This document shows positions 40,977 to 49,676 of a stretch of 64,000 bases of DNA, piece by piece. The notes beneath the pieces were generated by a model. The model saw nothing but the letters and a program-made list of their open reading frames with translations. It did not search any database and was not told the origin of the DNA. The first letter of the stretch is position 1. Every line of letters begins with the position of its first letter. Source of the stretch: an uncultured Alphaproteobacteria bacterium (GTDB lineage: Bacteria > Pseudomonadota > Alphaproteobacteria > RF32 > CAG-239); the NCBI GenBank assembly GCA_902464275.1, contig CABQIK010000003.1, forward strand, positions 57,451-121,450. The letters run 5' to 3'. The position numbers were made by a program, and so were the translations under genes.

Positions 40977-42480
40977 AACGGCAGTTTGCGGTGAGAAATT
41001 AAGCGATGATTATAAACCGGAGCGAGAGGCTGTATTAAACTCAATTAAAATTATGATGATGCAAAAGCAAGCAACCGGTTTAACTACCGAAGATATGCGC
41101 GAAGTGGCAGATAAAATCGACTGGCTTTATAACGAAGAAAACGGTTGTTTATATAAAGATAAGGAAACCCTCCGCCGCCACAATGAATATATCAAACAGT
41201 ATAATAAGGATTCCAGAATGGTTAATTTTACAGATATAGTTAATTTTAAGTATAACGAGCCGGAGGTCGACAAAGACATAAAACAAATGCTTGAAACTGG
41301 CGAATTTCATCCGGCTTACGCCGATGTAGTGCGAGAATTTTTAGCTCCGGAAATTGCAAATTGTAAAAAGTCCGTTGATGACAACACTCACCATCTGCAA
41401 GTGCATATTCACGGTCCGATGTGCGAAGATGCTTTAACCCGCACACCTCAAGAACTTAATCCGGAATTGGATTGGTTAGGCTTTAATGAAGAAAAACGTA
41501 AATTCTGGTACGATTATTTCGTGCATCCGAAATTCGGTCGGCAAAAAGCACCTCCTTTATCAATTTTGCAGAACGGCGATAAAAAATTGATTATGTATCC
41601 GTTTGGCTTATCGAGAGATGCTTTCTACAGCGTTTATACCGAAATTCACGAGCTGACGCATGGTATGCAAGCTAAATATGATGCGGAGCCTAAAGAAGAT
41701 GAGTATCTTAAAGAGCATTATGAACTTTTGTATCAGGGAAAATCTCGTGACGAGGCAAAAGCTATTCAGGAGGCTGAAAATCCGCACTTAAAAGATTATA
41801 CGCATTATGGTCGGTGCATCAGCGAAATGCAGGCAAATTCAGCGGCAACGACATATATGATGCTTAAAGCGGTGGAAACCGGCGATAAAGACTTGATAAC
41901 CAAAGTTGAAAAACGTTTGCTTAATGAATCGGCTTCCATGTCCGGTGCCTTAATGAATGAGCGTTTAGGTTTGGCATATTTTGAATATCCGGCAACAAAA
42001 AAGATTATTGAAGAAGTTAAACAAGGTAAATGTGCACACTTATTAAACGAAGACGGCTTATTAAACTGGTCGGAACTTTATAAATATACTAAAGATAAGG
42101 TTGCCGAAATGGGCTATAGTAAAGAAGATATGAATGAGTCGCTTAATACGGCTAAAATGCTGAAAGAAATCAGAGCAAAGTATCCAGACAGCAAAGAAGA
42201 ATTTTTATCTGCCGTAGAAAAAGAAGCCATGAATATGCCGCATCCGCACAATAAAATATTTAGCCAATTTGTTGAGGCGCAACGTGACCACACACCGGAT
42301 TCTTCTCAGAATTTGCATCGATTTTATGATTATTTGGGCGTAAAAGATAATCGAGAAGCCTTGCTTCAGAAAGCAGACAGTAAAAATGTACCAAATATTG
42401 AGGAATATCGTCAGATATATGCCAAGAGCAAATTATTGCAACAAAAAATGCAAGTGCAGCTTATAAACAAAGTCCGTTAA
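40954..42480 (+). CDS. Putative HExxH metalloprotease-like protein in a repeat-flanked cassette (508 aa)
   Basis: The protein is not recognised, but H232-E-L-T-H236 in SVYTEIHELTHGMQAKYD is a zincin motif, with E291 in CISEMQANSAAT as possible third ligand. The rest is hydrophilic and helical, without signal peptide or membrane segment, so it may be an intracellular protease or an exported effector. ATG 40954 lies 8 nt after the left direct repeat and has no own ribosome site; the duplicated DUF2157 leader upstream could drive it. Its 5' end may have been cut on insertion. The 3' end overlaps the convergent YopJ-like gene by 20 nt. Codon use is AT-rich like its neighbours. Confidence 0.72.
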   Translation: MFAFPSLKTAVCGEKLSDDYKPEREAVLNSIKIMMMQKQATGLTTEDMREVADKIDWLYNEENGCLYKDKETLRRHNEYIKQYNKDSRMVNFTDIVNFKYNEPEVDKDIKQMLETGEFHPAYADVVREFLAPEIANCKKSVDDNTHHLQVHIHGPMCEDALTRTPQELNPELDWLGFNEEKRKFWYDYFVHPKFGRQKAPPLSILQNGDKKLIMYPFGLSRDAFYSVYTEIHELTHGMQAKYDAEPKEDEYLKEHYELLYQGKSRDEAKAIQEAENPHLKDYTHYGRCISEMQANSAATTYMMLKAVETGDKDLITKVEKRLLNESASMSGALMNERLGLAYFEYPATKKIIEEVKQGKCAHLLNEDGLLNWSELYKYTKDKVAEMGYSKEDMNESLNTAKMLKEIRAKYPDSKEEFLSAVEKEAMNMPHPHNKIFSQFVEAQRDHTPDSSQNLHRFYDYLGVKDNREALLQKADSKNVPNIEEYRQIYAKSKLLQQKMQVQLINKVR

Positions 42481-42952
42481 TTTCTCTATTTATGAATAAA
42501 GAGCTATTGCTTGTATTTTGCTTGTCTTTTTTATAGTTTTGAAAATTTTCCTGATGCAATCTTTGCACTTGTTCAGCATTGATTTTAATTAAACCAACTT
42601 TAGCAATATGCAACGGATTATCAGATTGTAACAGCCGTCTGCACACCTCTAACGAAACAACACTGCATACGCCTTTTTCGCGGCAAATTGGCTTATCATT
42701 TTGAAAAGTGGTTATTTGCATACCGGTCTCGCTGAATTTATTTTTCAAATATTCGAGAGTCATATTGACTTCTTTTGAAAAATCAAGATTGCCGCCGTCT
42801 CGTTTGGCGTGTTGTTCTAAAATCATAATATTCATCGCATTGTTTTTTCTGTCTGCCTCAATACATAAAGCAACGCCATGAGACTCTTTATCAGAAGAAT
42901 AAATTGTTAACGGTGCAACAAATTTTTGCAACACATCATTTTTATCTCCCAT
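42461..42952 (-). CDS. YopJ-like acetyltransferase/cysteine protease domain protein (putative effector)
   Basis: From the ATG at 42952 the product has 163 residues. The pattern H25 (ESHGVALCIEADRKNNAMN), E46 (IMILEQHAKRDGG) and C96 (ICREKGVCSVVSLEVCRRLL) matches the His-Glu-Cys layout of the YopJ/C55 effector family, with a beta strand after His and a helix starting at Cys. This is an eye match, not an alignment. The frame is open further upstream into the right 108-bp repeat, so the original 5' end is probably missing. No good ribosome site is seen. It lies tail-to-tail with the HExxH gene inside the cassette. Confidence 0.6.
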   Translation of the reverse strand: MGDKNDVLQKFVAPLTIYSSDKESHGVALCIEADRKNNAMNIMILEQHAKRDGGNLDFSKEVNMTLEYLKNKFSETGMQITTFQNDKPICREKGVCSVVSLEVCRRLLQSDNPLHIAKVGLIKINAEQVQRLHQENFQNYKKDKQNTSNSSLFINREINGLCL

Positions 42953-43027
42953 TACGGCAGATAAAATAACCGAAACGTCAGCAAACCACCAAAACCAACA
43001 ACAATGTCGGAAGAGAATAAACTGTAT

Positions 43028-43135
43028 CTGTGCATAAGTTGTAATAAGCGAGTGTTTATTTTTTAGTTTTATTATATCCTTTTCAGAAGGAGGACTGATT
43101 ATGAAATTATCCGCTAAAATTACATCATGGCAAAA
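43028..43135. repeat. 108-bp direct repeat, right copy
   Basis: Identical to 40838-40945, offset 2190 bp; it contains the native start of the DUF2157 gene. Confidence 0.95.
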
Positions 43136-44210
43136 TGCCGGTATTATCACGGCTCAACAAGGGGCTGATATTTTGGATTTTGAAAAAGGCAAAACAAAAC
43201 CATACGCACTATATGGTTTTGAGGCTTTGGCAATGTTTTGTCTTGGAATGGGCATTATTTCCGTTATTGCCGCAAACTGGGAATATATTCCGGCAGTATT
43301 GAAACTTGTTGTTGATTTTGCTTTGCTTAGCGGTGTTGCCGGTTTGATGTATTATGCCGATTACAAAAAATGGGACATTCGTTTTGAGGCCTTTTTGTGT
43401 TTGTTTATAATTTTGGTGTTAGCTTCAATCGGGTTAATCGCGCAGGTTTATCAGATTCAGTCTAATAGTCCGATTGCGTATTTGTTATGGTCGGCGCTTG
43501 TGTTTCCGCTCTTGTTTGTTACTAAAAGAATGCCGCTGCCGATGGTAATGCTTCCGGTGTTTGCTTGGTCGTTAGCAGCTTATGCCTTTACCAATGAAAC
43601 AATTTATGCCGTGATTAATATTATATCAAAAGCTTGGAGATGCTCAGTACCGTTGTTATGCTCTTTTGTAGGTTTGGTGCTTTGGCAAGTGCTTAATTTG
43701 GCCGTTAAAGATAAGGCTGTTGCTTGCAAAAAGGCGTTTAATTTTTGGTTGATTGTCGGTGTGGCGGTTTTGGCAGTTGTTCTTGATTTTGATCGCTTTT
43801 TATTAGTTTTTCCAGAGCCATCGGAAACCGGCAGATTTTTGTTCACTTTATTGTTTTCAGCGGCGGCAGGTTTAACCGCAATATCGGCTTATTTAGGCTA
43901 TATCAGCGGTAAAAAGTTTTTGATTCCGTATATTATGTTGCTGTTATTGGTTGGCGGGGTGTATCACTTAGGAGCGTTGCTCAGCTTTTTGATACTGGGC
44001 GGAGTTGCTCTTTATGCTCTGCGCAACAAAAATATTAAAGCGCTTAACATTGCGTTGGCGTTAACGGCGGTTCGTATATTTATTTTATACATTAATATAT
44101 TCGGCACATTGCTTTTAAATGGTGTGGGCTTGATTTTAACCGGTTTGTTGATATTGGCATTGATTAAAGCTTGCTTAAAATTAAGCAAATATCTGAAGGA
44201 GAAAAAATAA
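43101..44210 (+). CDS. DUF2157-like multi-pass membrane protein
   Basis: The 369-residue protein starts with a soluble helical head (MKLSAKITSWQNAGIITAQQGADILDFEKG), typical of DUF2157 proteins, followed by ten or so membrane helices. LGMGIISVIAANWEYIP near residue 55 is the usual G-x-I-x-x-I-A-x-N-W-x-x-I-P motif. The function of the family is unknown. GGAGG lies 7 nt before ATG. The partner gene with a GDYXXLXY-type domain follows after 1 nt, which is the common pairing. The gene start was duplicated when the upstream cassette arrived, but this copy is intact. Confidence 0.85.
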   Translation: MKLSAKITSWQNAGIITAQQGADILDFEKGKTKPYALYGFEALAMFCLGMGIISVIAANWEYIPAVLKLVVDFALLSGVAGLMYYADYKKWDIRFEAFLCLFIILVLASIGLIAQVYQIQSNSPIAYLLWSALVFPLLFVTKRMPLPMVMLPVFAWSLAAYAFTNETIYAVINIISKAWRCSVPLLCSFVGLVLWQVLNLAVKDKAVACKKAFNFWLIVGVAVLAVVLDFDRFLLVFPEPSETGRFLFTLLFSAAAGLTAISAYLGYISGKKFLIPYIMLLLLVGGVYHLGALLSFLILGGVALYALRNKNIKALNIALALTAVRIFILYINIFGTLLLNGVGLILTGLLILALIKACLKLSKYLKEKK

Positions 44211-44211
44211 A

Positions 44212-44637
44212 ATGATAAAATATAAGTTGGCTTTTTTTCTGGCATTACCGATAATTTGTTTGCTCGGGTGGGTTTTGATTATTCAGGCGGAGCTTTATTC
44301 TGAAAACACGGTTAAGGTTACCATGCGGGGTTTTGATCCTTTTGATTTGGTATCGGGGCGCTATTTGTCTTTACGACCGGATTGGAGCAATACCGATTGT
44401 TCTCAGTTTAAGGACAAACGGTGTCCGACTGAGCTGTTCAGCTACACTTACCGCTATTATTTGCCGGAAGCCGCTGCTCCGGATGCGGAAAAATACATTA
44501 ATTGTGATAAAGCTAAAGTTGAAATGATTTTTGTATGGCGCGGTAATGCCAAACCTTTGGTTAAAACCTTGCTGATTGATGATAAACCGTGGCAAGAATG
44601 GCAGCACAGCGCCAACAAATGGCAAGGTTGCCATTAG
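44212..44637 (+). CDS. GDYXXLXY-domain membrane-anchored protein
   Basis: The 141-residue protein has one N-terminal membrane segment (LAFFLALPIICLLGWVLIIQ) and a periplasmic domain with VTMRGFDPFDLVSGRYLSL, which fits the GDYxxLxY motif (here SGRYLSL). Such proteins regularly follow DUF2157 genes, as here (1-nt gap, GAAGGAG upstream). The domain has four Cys (DCSQFKDKRC, NCDK, GC). Function unknown. The stop TAG overlaps the convergent chpT end by 4 nt. Confidence 0.8.
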   Translation: MIKYKLAFFLALPIICLLGWVLIIQAELYSENTVKVTMRGFDPFDLVSGRYLSLRPDWSNTDCSQFKDKRCPTELFSYTYRYYLPEAAAPDAEKYINCDKAKVEMIFVWRGNAKPLVKTLLIDDKPWQEWQHSANKWQGCH

Positions 44638-45251
44638 GCAATTTGTAAAGCTGCCTTGTTTTCTGAAGCGGTGAGGGCAATTTTTACCGGAGTTCCGCTC
44701 AACAGGCGCATCATGTAAATAAGCGGTGCCGATTGGGCAGGGTTGTCTTCCGGCATTTTGCCGTTTAATACTTCTTGCATAACAGCTATTTTACCGGCGG
44801 AAAGCGCAGATTGCGAATCGGCGGTAAAAGTTAAGCCGCTTGCGGTTTCAGAAATATTGAGCTCGCCGCCGCGGATAAACACATCTGCCATGGTCATAAC
44901 GCCGAGCATAACAATTTTATACAGCGCCGGCGTACTGAGATTAAAGTTTAATTTTATCGGCGAGGTGCGGCTGCCGATAGTGGCAACATATTCTTCCGTA
45001 GGGTTAATAACTTCAGCCGTGGTTTTAACTCCGGTGTTGTTTAAGCCGAAAGCTAAACGAAAAAACTTTAAGCGCGCGGTTAAAACTTTTGAACTGACGC
45101 TTAAAATCGGTTTGGCATCGTCTAAAGCTTCAGGGTCTTCCTCCATAAGCTCAACGGCATTGGCAACCGCTCCGATGTTGCCGATTAAGTCATGACTGAT
45201 GCGAGTGCAGATAAGCTCGGATAATTCTGCAAAAAAGTTTTGATTAAGCAT
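44634..45251 (-). CDS. chpT: Histidine phosphotransferase ChpT
   Basis: ChpT passes phosphate from the sensor kinase CckA to the master regulator CtrA in Alphaproteobacteria. The 205-residue protein has the helical phosphotransfer region with LSELICTRISHDLIGNIGAVANAVELMEED, in which His of SHDLIG is the phosphorylation site, and a degenerate ATPase-like C-terminal domain (LYKIVMLGVMTMADVFIRGGELNIS). Length is typical. It is encoded with a secreted unknown protein upstream (45260), 8 nt away on the same strand. Together with ccrM it supports an alphaproteobacterial cell-cycle circuit. Confidence 0.88.
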   Translation of the reverse strand: MLNQNFFAELSELICTRISHDLIGNIGAVANAVELMEEDPEALDDAKPILSVSSKVLTARLKFFRLAFGLNNTGVKTTAEVINPTEEYVATIGSRTSPIKLNFNLSTPALYKIVMLGVMTMADVFIRGGELNISETASGLTFTADSQSALSAGKIAVMQEVLNGKMPEDNPAQSAPLIYMMRLLSGTPVKIALTASENKAALQIA

Positions 45252-45259
45252 GTTTGTTC

Positions 45260-46282
45260 CTAAAAAGTGTAAACGTCAGTATTTAAAAAGCGTTGATCTT
45301 CGCGTGACATACGGGTGTAGTCAAGCTCGCGCAGCATATTGTCTTCAAGCACTAAAAAGCCGGTGGCGGCGCGCATATACGGTTTGTTGCCGCCCAAACC
45401 CCAGATTACATCGTCTTTATTATCGGGCACGCCGTATTTTTGGTTGATTTTTTTCCAAAAGTCATAAACCTTAATGTTGCGCAAATAAACCGATTTTTGG
45501 CTGTTGCCGGTTAGGTTGGCAGCTTCAGAACGGTATGTAATGCGGTAAATTTTGTTGTTGGTGAAGGTGCTGGTTAAATAAATTTTTACCGTTTCTTTGG
45601 TGTCAAATTTATTAAACAAAGCTTCGGATATAAACTGATAATTTTCTTTTTGAGCAAGGCGGATAACGCAGCTTTCAATGCGTTCATAACCGATAACGCC
45701 CTGATTGCGGCATTTTTCTTCATTGCGCCAACGAATAAAGTTCGGTACATCCATTTTTTGCATACTCTTTTTGTAGCCGCGTTTGAGCAAGGCATCTTCC
45801 GCCTGTTTGTATGACATGCGGAGCATTACGCCGGAAATATCAAAAACGGCGGCGTTGGAGCGTTTAATTTGTCCTTGCGCTTGCTCCATGGCGGAAGCTA
45901 ACGGATTGACCGCGCCGTCTTTGTTGTCAATGTTGTCTTTGGCGGAAGTTATCAGCTGATTTACCCAGCTTTTGTTGACTTCCGGCATATTCATATCCTG
46001 AATATTTTCAGGAGCGTTTTGTTTAATGTTGTCAGTGAGTGATTGGCGGGTGTTTACTTTAATCGGGGTATCTTGGGCGGCGTTGGCATTTAAATTGACC
46101 GCCTCGCCGAAAGCGTCAACCTCAGGGTTAAAGTTTAAGTCTGCCGAATCCATAATCGGCGCCTGATTGGCTGTTTCGGCGTTGGCCTGTGATTGCGGTA
46201 AATTAATCGGCACCGTTTTGGGCTCTGCCATGGCCGCAGCCGCGTATAACATTCCGGATATGAACAAAAGTGTTTTTTTCAT
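45260..46282 (-). CDS. Unknown secreted protein (340 aa) upstream of chpT
   Basis: I recognise no family. A signal peptide is clear (MKKTLLFISGMLYAAAAMA, cleavage before EPK). Residues 25-140 are low-complexity, Asn/Gln/Asp-rich and probably disordered. The C-terminal half looks folded: ISGVMLRMSYKQAEDALLKRGYKK, WRNEEKCRNQGVIGYERIESCVIRLA with two Cys, and KIYRITYRSEAANLTGN. The SYKQAEDALLKRGY block resembles ligand-binding repeats in envelope proteins, but this is only an impression. The gene ends 8 nt before chpT on the same strand. Stop TAG. Confidence 0.72.
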   Translation of the reverse strand: MKKTLLFISGMLYAAAAMAEPKTVPINLPQSQANAETANQAPIMDSADLNFNPEVDAFGEAVNLNANAAQDTPIKVNTRQSLTDNIKQNAPENIQDMNMPEVNKSWVNQLITSAKDNIDNKDGAVNPLASAMEQAQGQIKRSNAAVFDISGVMLRMSYKQAEDALLKRGYKKSMQKMDVPNFIRWRNEEKCRNQGVIGYERIESCVIRLAQKENYQFISEALFNKFDTKETVKIYLTSTFTNNKIYRITYRSEAANLTGNSQKSVYLRNIKVYDFWKKINQKYGVPDNKDDVIWGLGGNKPYMRAATGFLVLEDNMLRELDYTRMSREDQRFLNTDVYTF

Positions 46283-46421
46283 GATTAGCCTTTGTTAGTT
46301 TAATGCCGTATTTTAACATTTATAGGCTTAAAAAAAGTTTAATAAAAAAGAGGAGTTTTTTATTTACTTTTTAAACCGAAAAAGCTACAAACATACATAT
46401 TTTTAACAACAGAGGTGTGAG

Positions 46422-47777
46422 ATGAGCGATATTTGCGTTAAAGTTATCGGCGCCGGATTGGCAGGAAGCGAGGCGGCGTGGCAGCTTGCGTGCCGCGGGA
46501 TTAAAGTTGAACTGATTGATATGAAACCGCAAAAATTTTCGCCGGCGCATAAAAACAGCAATTTTTCGGAGTTGGTGTGCTCAAATTCGCTCCGCTCGGA
46601 TGATTATGAACACAATGCCGTGGGGTTGCTGCACCAAGAAATGCGGCTCGCCGGCTCGCTGATTATGGAAGCGGCCGACGCAACCAAAGTTCCGGCCGGA
46701 GGCGCCTTGGCGGTTGACCGCGAAGGTTTTGCCGCTTTTGTTACGCAAAAACTTAAAAGTCATCCGAATATCAACATTACGGCGGCTGAAATTGAAAATT
46801 TGCCGATTGATGACAATCGGCCGGTGATTGTGGCAACCGGACCGCTCACTTCCGATAAATTGGCGGCCGATATTTTAAGGCTGATTGATAATCAGGCGCT
46901 TTCATTTTATGATGCCATTGCGCCGGTTGTTTACAAAGAAAGCATTGATTTTTCAAAAGCGTGGTATCAGTCAAGATATGATAAAGGCGACGGGCGCGAT
47001 TACATTAATTGTCCGCTCAGCAAAGAACAATATTATAATTTTGTGCGCGAGCTTTTGTCTGCCGATAAAGCGGAATTTCATGATTTTGAAAAACCGCAAT
47101 ATTTTGACGGCTGTCTGCCGATTGAGGTGATGGCCGAACGCGGCGAAGATACTTTGTTGTTCGGGCCGATGAAGCCGGTGGGGCTTTCAAACCCGAATGC
47201 TGACGAAAAACCTTATGCCGTGGTGCAGTTACGGCAAGATAACAAAGAAGATACGTTGCGCAACATCGTAGGCTTTCAAACCAAATTAAAATACGGCGAG
47301 CAAGAGCGTATTTTTAAGACTATTCCGGGGTTGGAAAAGGCTGAGTTTGCGCGTTTGGGCGGTATTCATAAAAATACGTTTATCAAAAGCCCGATTTTAT
47401 TGGATGAATTTTTAAGGCTTAAAAAATATCCGCATATTATGTTTGCCGGACAAATTACCGGTTGCGAGGGATATGTTGAAAGCGCTTCGGTCGGTTTACT
47501 GGTCGGGTATTTTGCCGCTATGTTGTGCCGTGGGCAAAACCCGATTGTGCCGCCAAAAACAACGGCTTTCGGTTCAGTTTTGGCACATTTACACGATGCT
47601 ACCGACATTGAACATTATCAGCCGATGAACGTTAATTTCGGGTTGTTTCCCGAGTTGCCGCCTGAGCTTACTCCGAAAGGCAAATATCGTTACTTAAAAG
47701 GAGCGGAACGCAAAGAAGGCTATTGCCGCCGCGCTTTGAGCGATATAGCGCCGTGGATTGAAAAAATTAAGCTTTAA
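46422..47777 (+). CDS. trmFO: Methylenetetrahydrofolate--tRNA-(uracil-5-)-methyltransferase TrmFO
   Basis: TrmFO forms m5U54 in the T loop of tRNA using methylene-THF and FAD. The 451-residue chain starts with the FAD loop VKVIGAGLAGSEAAWQLACRG and continues with the family signature FSELVCSNSLRSDDYEHNAVGLLHQEMR (Cys near residue 51), RPVIVATGPLTSDKLAADI, and AGQITGCEGYVESASVGLLVG near 345. The end GKYRYLKGAERKEGYCRRALSDI is typical. GAGGTG precedes ATG. Solitary plus-strand gene before the phytoene synthase-like gene. Confidence 0.95.
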   Translation: MSDICVKVIGAGLAGSEAAWQLACRGIKVELIDMKPQKFSPAHKNSNFSELVCSNSLRSDDYEHNAVGLLHQEMRLAGSLIMEAADATKVPAGGALAVDREGFAAFVTQKLKSHPNINITAAEIENLPIDDNRPVIVATGPLTSDKLAADILRLIDNQALSFYDAIAPVVYKESIDFSKAWYQSRYDKGDGRDYINCPLSKEQYYNFVRELLSADKAEFHDFEKPQYFDGCLPIEVMAERGEDTLLFGPMKPVGLSNPNADEKPYAVVQLRQDNKEDTLRNIVGFQTKLKYGEQERIFKTIPGLEKAEFARLGGIHKNTFIKSPILLDEFLRLKKYPHIMFAGQITGCEGYVESASVGLLVGYFAAMLCRGQNPIVPPKTTAFGSVLAHLHDATDIEHYQPMNVNFGLFPELPPELTPKGKYRYLKGAERKEGYCRRALSDIAPWIEKIKL

Positions 47778-47867
47778 CTGTGGGTTGCAACGGTTATATG
47801 GTTGACTGGGTAAAAGCAATGGTATAATCTGCACTAAAGATTTGCCCGTAAAATGTTAGGAATGTAA

Positions 47868-48701
47868 ATGAGTTTGATAGGAAAATTGGTCAGAAAATCA
47901 CAAGCAACGCTGTTTTGGTGTATGCAAGGCTTGCCTAAAGCGCAGCGCGAGGCAATTTACACATTGTATGCTTTTTGCCGCCATTTGGATAACGTGGTTG
48001 ACGGCAATATGCCGCAGCAAGAAAAAAAAGAGTTGCTCAGCGTTTGGCAGCAGGAACTTGAAAATATTTATGATAAAAAAGTTCCGGCAACCGATATAGG
48101 TCGTAAAATTTATAAAAACTGTATGCGGTTTAAAATTAAAAAAGATGATTTTTCCGAGATTTTAAATTGCACGATGCTTGATTGTCCCAAGCCTTTGCAA
48201 GCTCCGGATTTTAATACCTTTTATCATTATTGTTACGGAACGGCGGAAATGCCGACTTATATTATGTTGGCTATCATCGGCGAACTTTCGGAAACACAAA
48301 AACGCGAGTTGGCGCAAAGCTTTGGGCGGGCGATGATGATTACCAACATTTTGAAAGATGTTAAAGAAGACGCCATTGCCGGGCATTTATATATGCCGGC
48401 TGAACTGTTGCATAAAGCCGGGGTTAATGTTAACACTCCGATGGAAGCCATTACCGATAAAAACCTAATTGCGGTGCGCGAGCAGTTAGCTCGTTTGGCG
48501 GCGGAAAATTTTGATAAAGCCGCCGCGCTTTTGGCGCAAGGAGATAAAAAGAAAATGTTGCCGTTAAAGGTCTTTTTAAATTTATTCAGGCGTTATTTTG
48601 ATATTATGCAAAACCGCGGTTGGGAAATTATGTCGCCCAAGCCGCATATCGGCAGGCTTGATAAATTTAGCATTGCTTATAAAACCATGTTCGGTAAATA
48701 A
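47868..48701 (+). CDS. Squalene/phytoene synthase family protein (HpnC/HpnD-like)
   Basis: The 277-residue protein is a trans-isoprenyl diphosphate synthase of the head-to-head type. Both Asp-rich motifs are visible: CRHLDNVVDG near residue 41 and MITNILKDVKEDAIAGHLYMPAELL near 165, where ...YMP follows as in squalene/phytoene synthases. YHYCYGTAEMPTYIML lies between. The product could be presqualene diphosphate (hopanoid route) or phytoene; no partner gene is nearby to decide. Soluble with a hydrophobic pocket. ATG has weak ribosome site (AGGAATGTAA). Confidence 0.87.
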   Translation: MSLIGKLVRKSQATLFWCMQGLPKAQREAIYTLYAFCRHLDNVVDGNMPQQEKKELLSVWQQELENIYDKKVPATDIGRKIYKNCMRFKIKKDDFSEILNCTMLDCPKPLQAPDFNTFYHYCYGTAEMPTYIMLAIIGELSETQKRELAQSFGRAMMITNILKDVKEDAIAGHLYMPAELLHKAGVNVNTPMEAITDKNLIAVREQLARLAAENFDKAAALLAQGDKKKMLPLKVFLNLFRRYFDIMQNRGWEIMSPKPHIGRLDKFSIAYKTMFGK

Positions 48702-48746
48702 GCAAAATTTAAAATTGTTGTAACTTGAACTTTAGAGAGAACTTAT

Positions 48747-49634
48747 ATGAACTTGTTAAATAAATCCGTGTTGTTGGCAATTCCGGCTTTGTGGGCTGTT
48801 GCGGCTAATGCCGAACCGGTAAACGAAGCACAGGCCGCAGAGCTTGAGCAAACCTCATCACTTAAAGCAAATTTGAAGCGTTTGGCGTTAAAATATACGC
48901 AAAACAGCGTAACTAACCGTGATGAAGATGAAAATTATCCTGATTTCAGCTCTGATGAAGAGTCGGTAATTGCCGGTGTGTTTGACGGTAATTTAGAATA
49001 TAATAACGCCAATTTGGTGTGGATAAACCGCTTGTTTATGGAATACGGCAAAACCAAAACCACAGAGGGTGATGTTACTACGAGCAGTGAAAAAGATGAC
49101 CAGATTTTGTTTACTTCCGATTATATTCACAAAATGTGGAATTTGGAACAAGGCGTGGTCGGTCCGTTTGCAAGTTTGGGTTATGAAACCGAGTTCACCA
49201 CCTTTGAAGAAGACGGTAAAGATTATCGTACCAAAATTATACGCGCCAAAGCCGGTGTTAAACTCTATAACGGCACTTATTTTAAAGATTTGTATATTGC
49301 TGCGGTTGAAGAAGCCGATTTTACCTATGATGACAGCAATATGAAAACTGCCGCCGAAACCGGTTATACATTTGAATATCCGGTGCGCGAGGGAGTAAAC
49401 TTTGTTTCAGACGGGTACTATCGTCAATATTTTGTGTATGATATGTATAAGGCGACCGATTATAAATACGAACTTAAATTTAACAATCGTTTGAGCGTTG
49501 CTCTTGCCGGCGGATTTGCGCTTGCTCCGTTTGCCGATTATCATCTGGCTAAAACCAGAGGCGCCCGCAAAAGCCGCTCAGACACAACGGTGGGCGTAGC
49601 GCTTGAATATCAGGGCGATTATTTATTCTGGTAA
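48747..49634 (+). CDS. Unknown outer-membrane or periplasmic protein (295 aa), beta-rich
   Basis: A signal peptide (LLNKSVLLAIPALWAVAANA, cleavage before EPV) is followed by alternating-hydrophobicity strands with many Tyr/Phe: LEYNNANLVWINRLFMEYGK, FASLGYETEFTTF, KAGVKLYNGTYFKDLYIAAV, ending TTVGVALEYQGDYLFW. The terminal aromatic residue (Trp) and strand spacing suggest an outer-membrane beta-barrel. No family is recognised. AGAGAG precedes ATG. The next gene, also secreted, follows 42 nt later with its own GGAGG site, so the two may be an operon. Confidence 0.72.
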   Translation: MNLLNKSVLLAIPALWAVAANAEPVNEAQAAELEQTSSLKANLKRLALKYTQNSVTNRDEDENYPDFSSDEESVIAGVFDGNLEYNNANLVWINRLFMEYGKTKTTEGDVTTSSEKDDQILFTSDYIHKMWNLEQGVVGPFASLGYETEFTTFEEDGKDYRTKIIRAKAGVKLYNGTYFKDLYIAAVEEADFTYDDSNMKTAAETGYTFEYPVREGVNFVSDGYYRQYFVYDMYKATDYKYELKFNNRLSVALAGGFALAPFADYHLAKTRGARKSRSDTTVGVALEYQGDYLFW

Positions 49635-49676
49635 ACATAACTAAACCGCGTATAAATAAATTATGGAGGTTTTAAC

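Noticed and set aside
42953..43150. N-terminal extension of the YopJ-like gene to 43150
   Set aside because: The extension is antisense to the 108-bp repeat and the DUF2157 start; it contains Cys/Trp-rich unstructured sequence and no start site.
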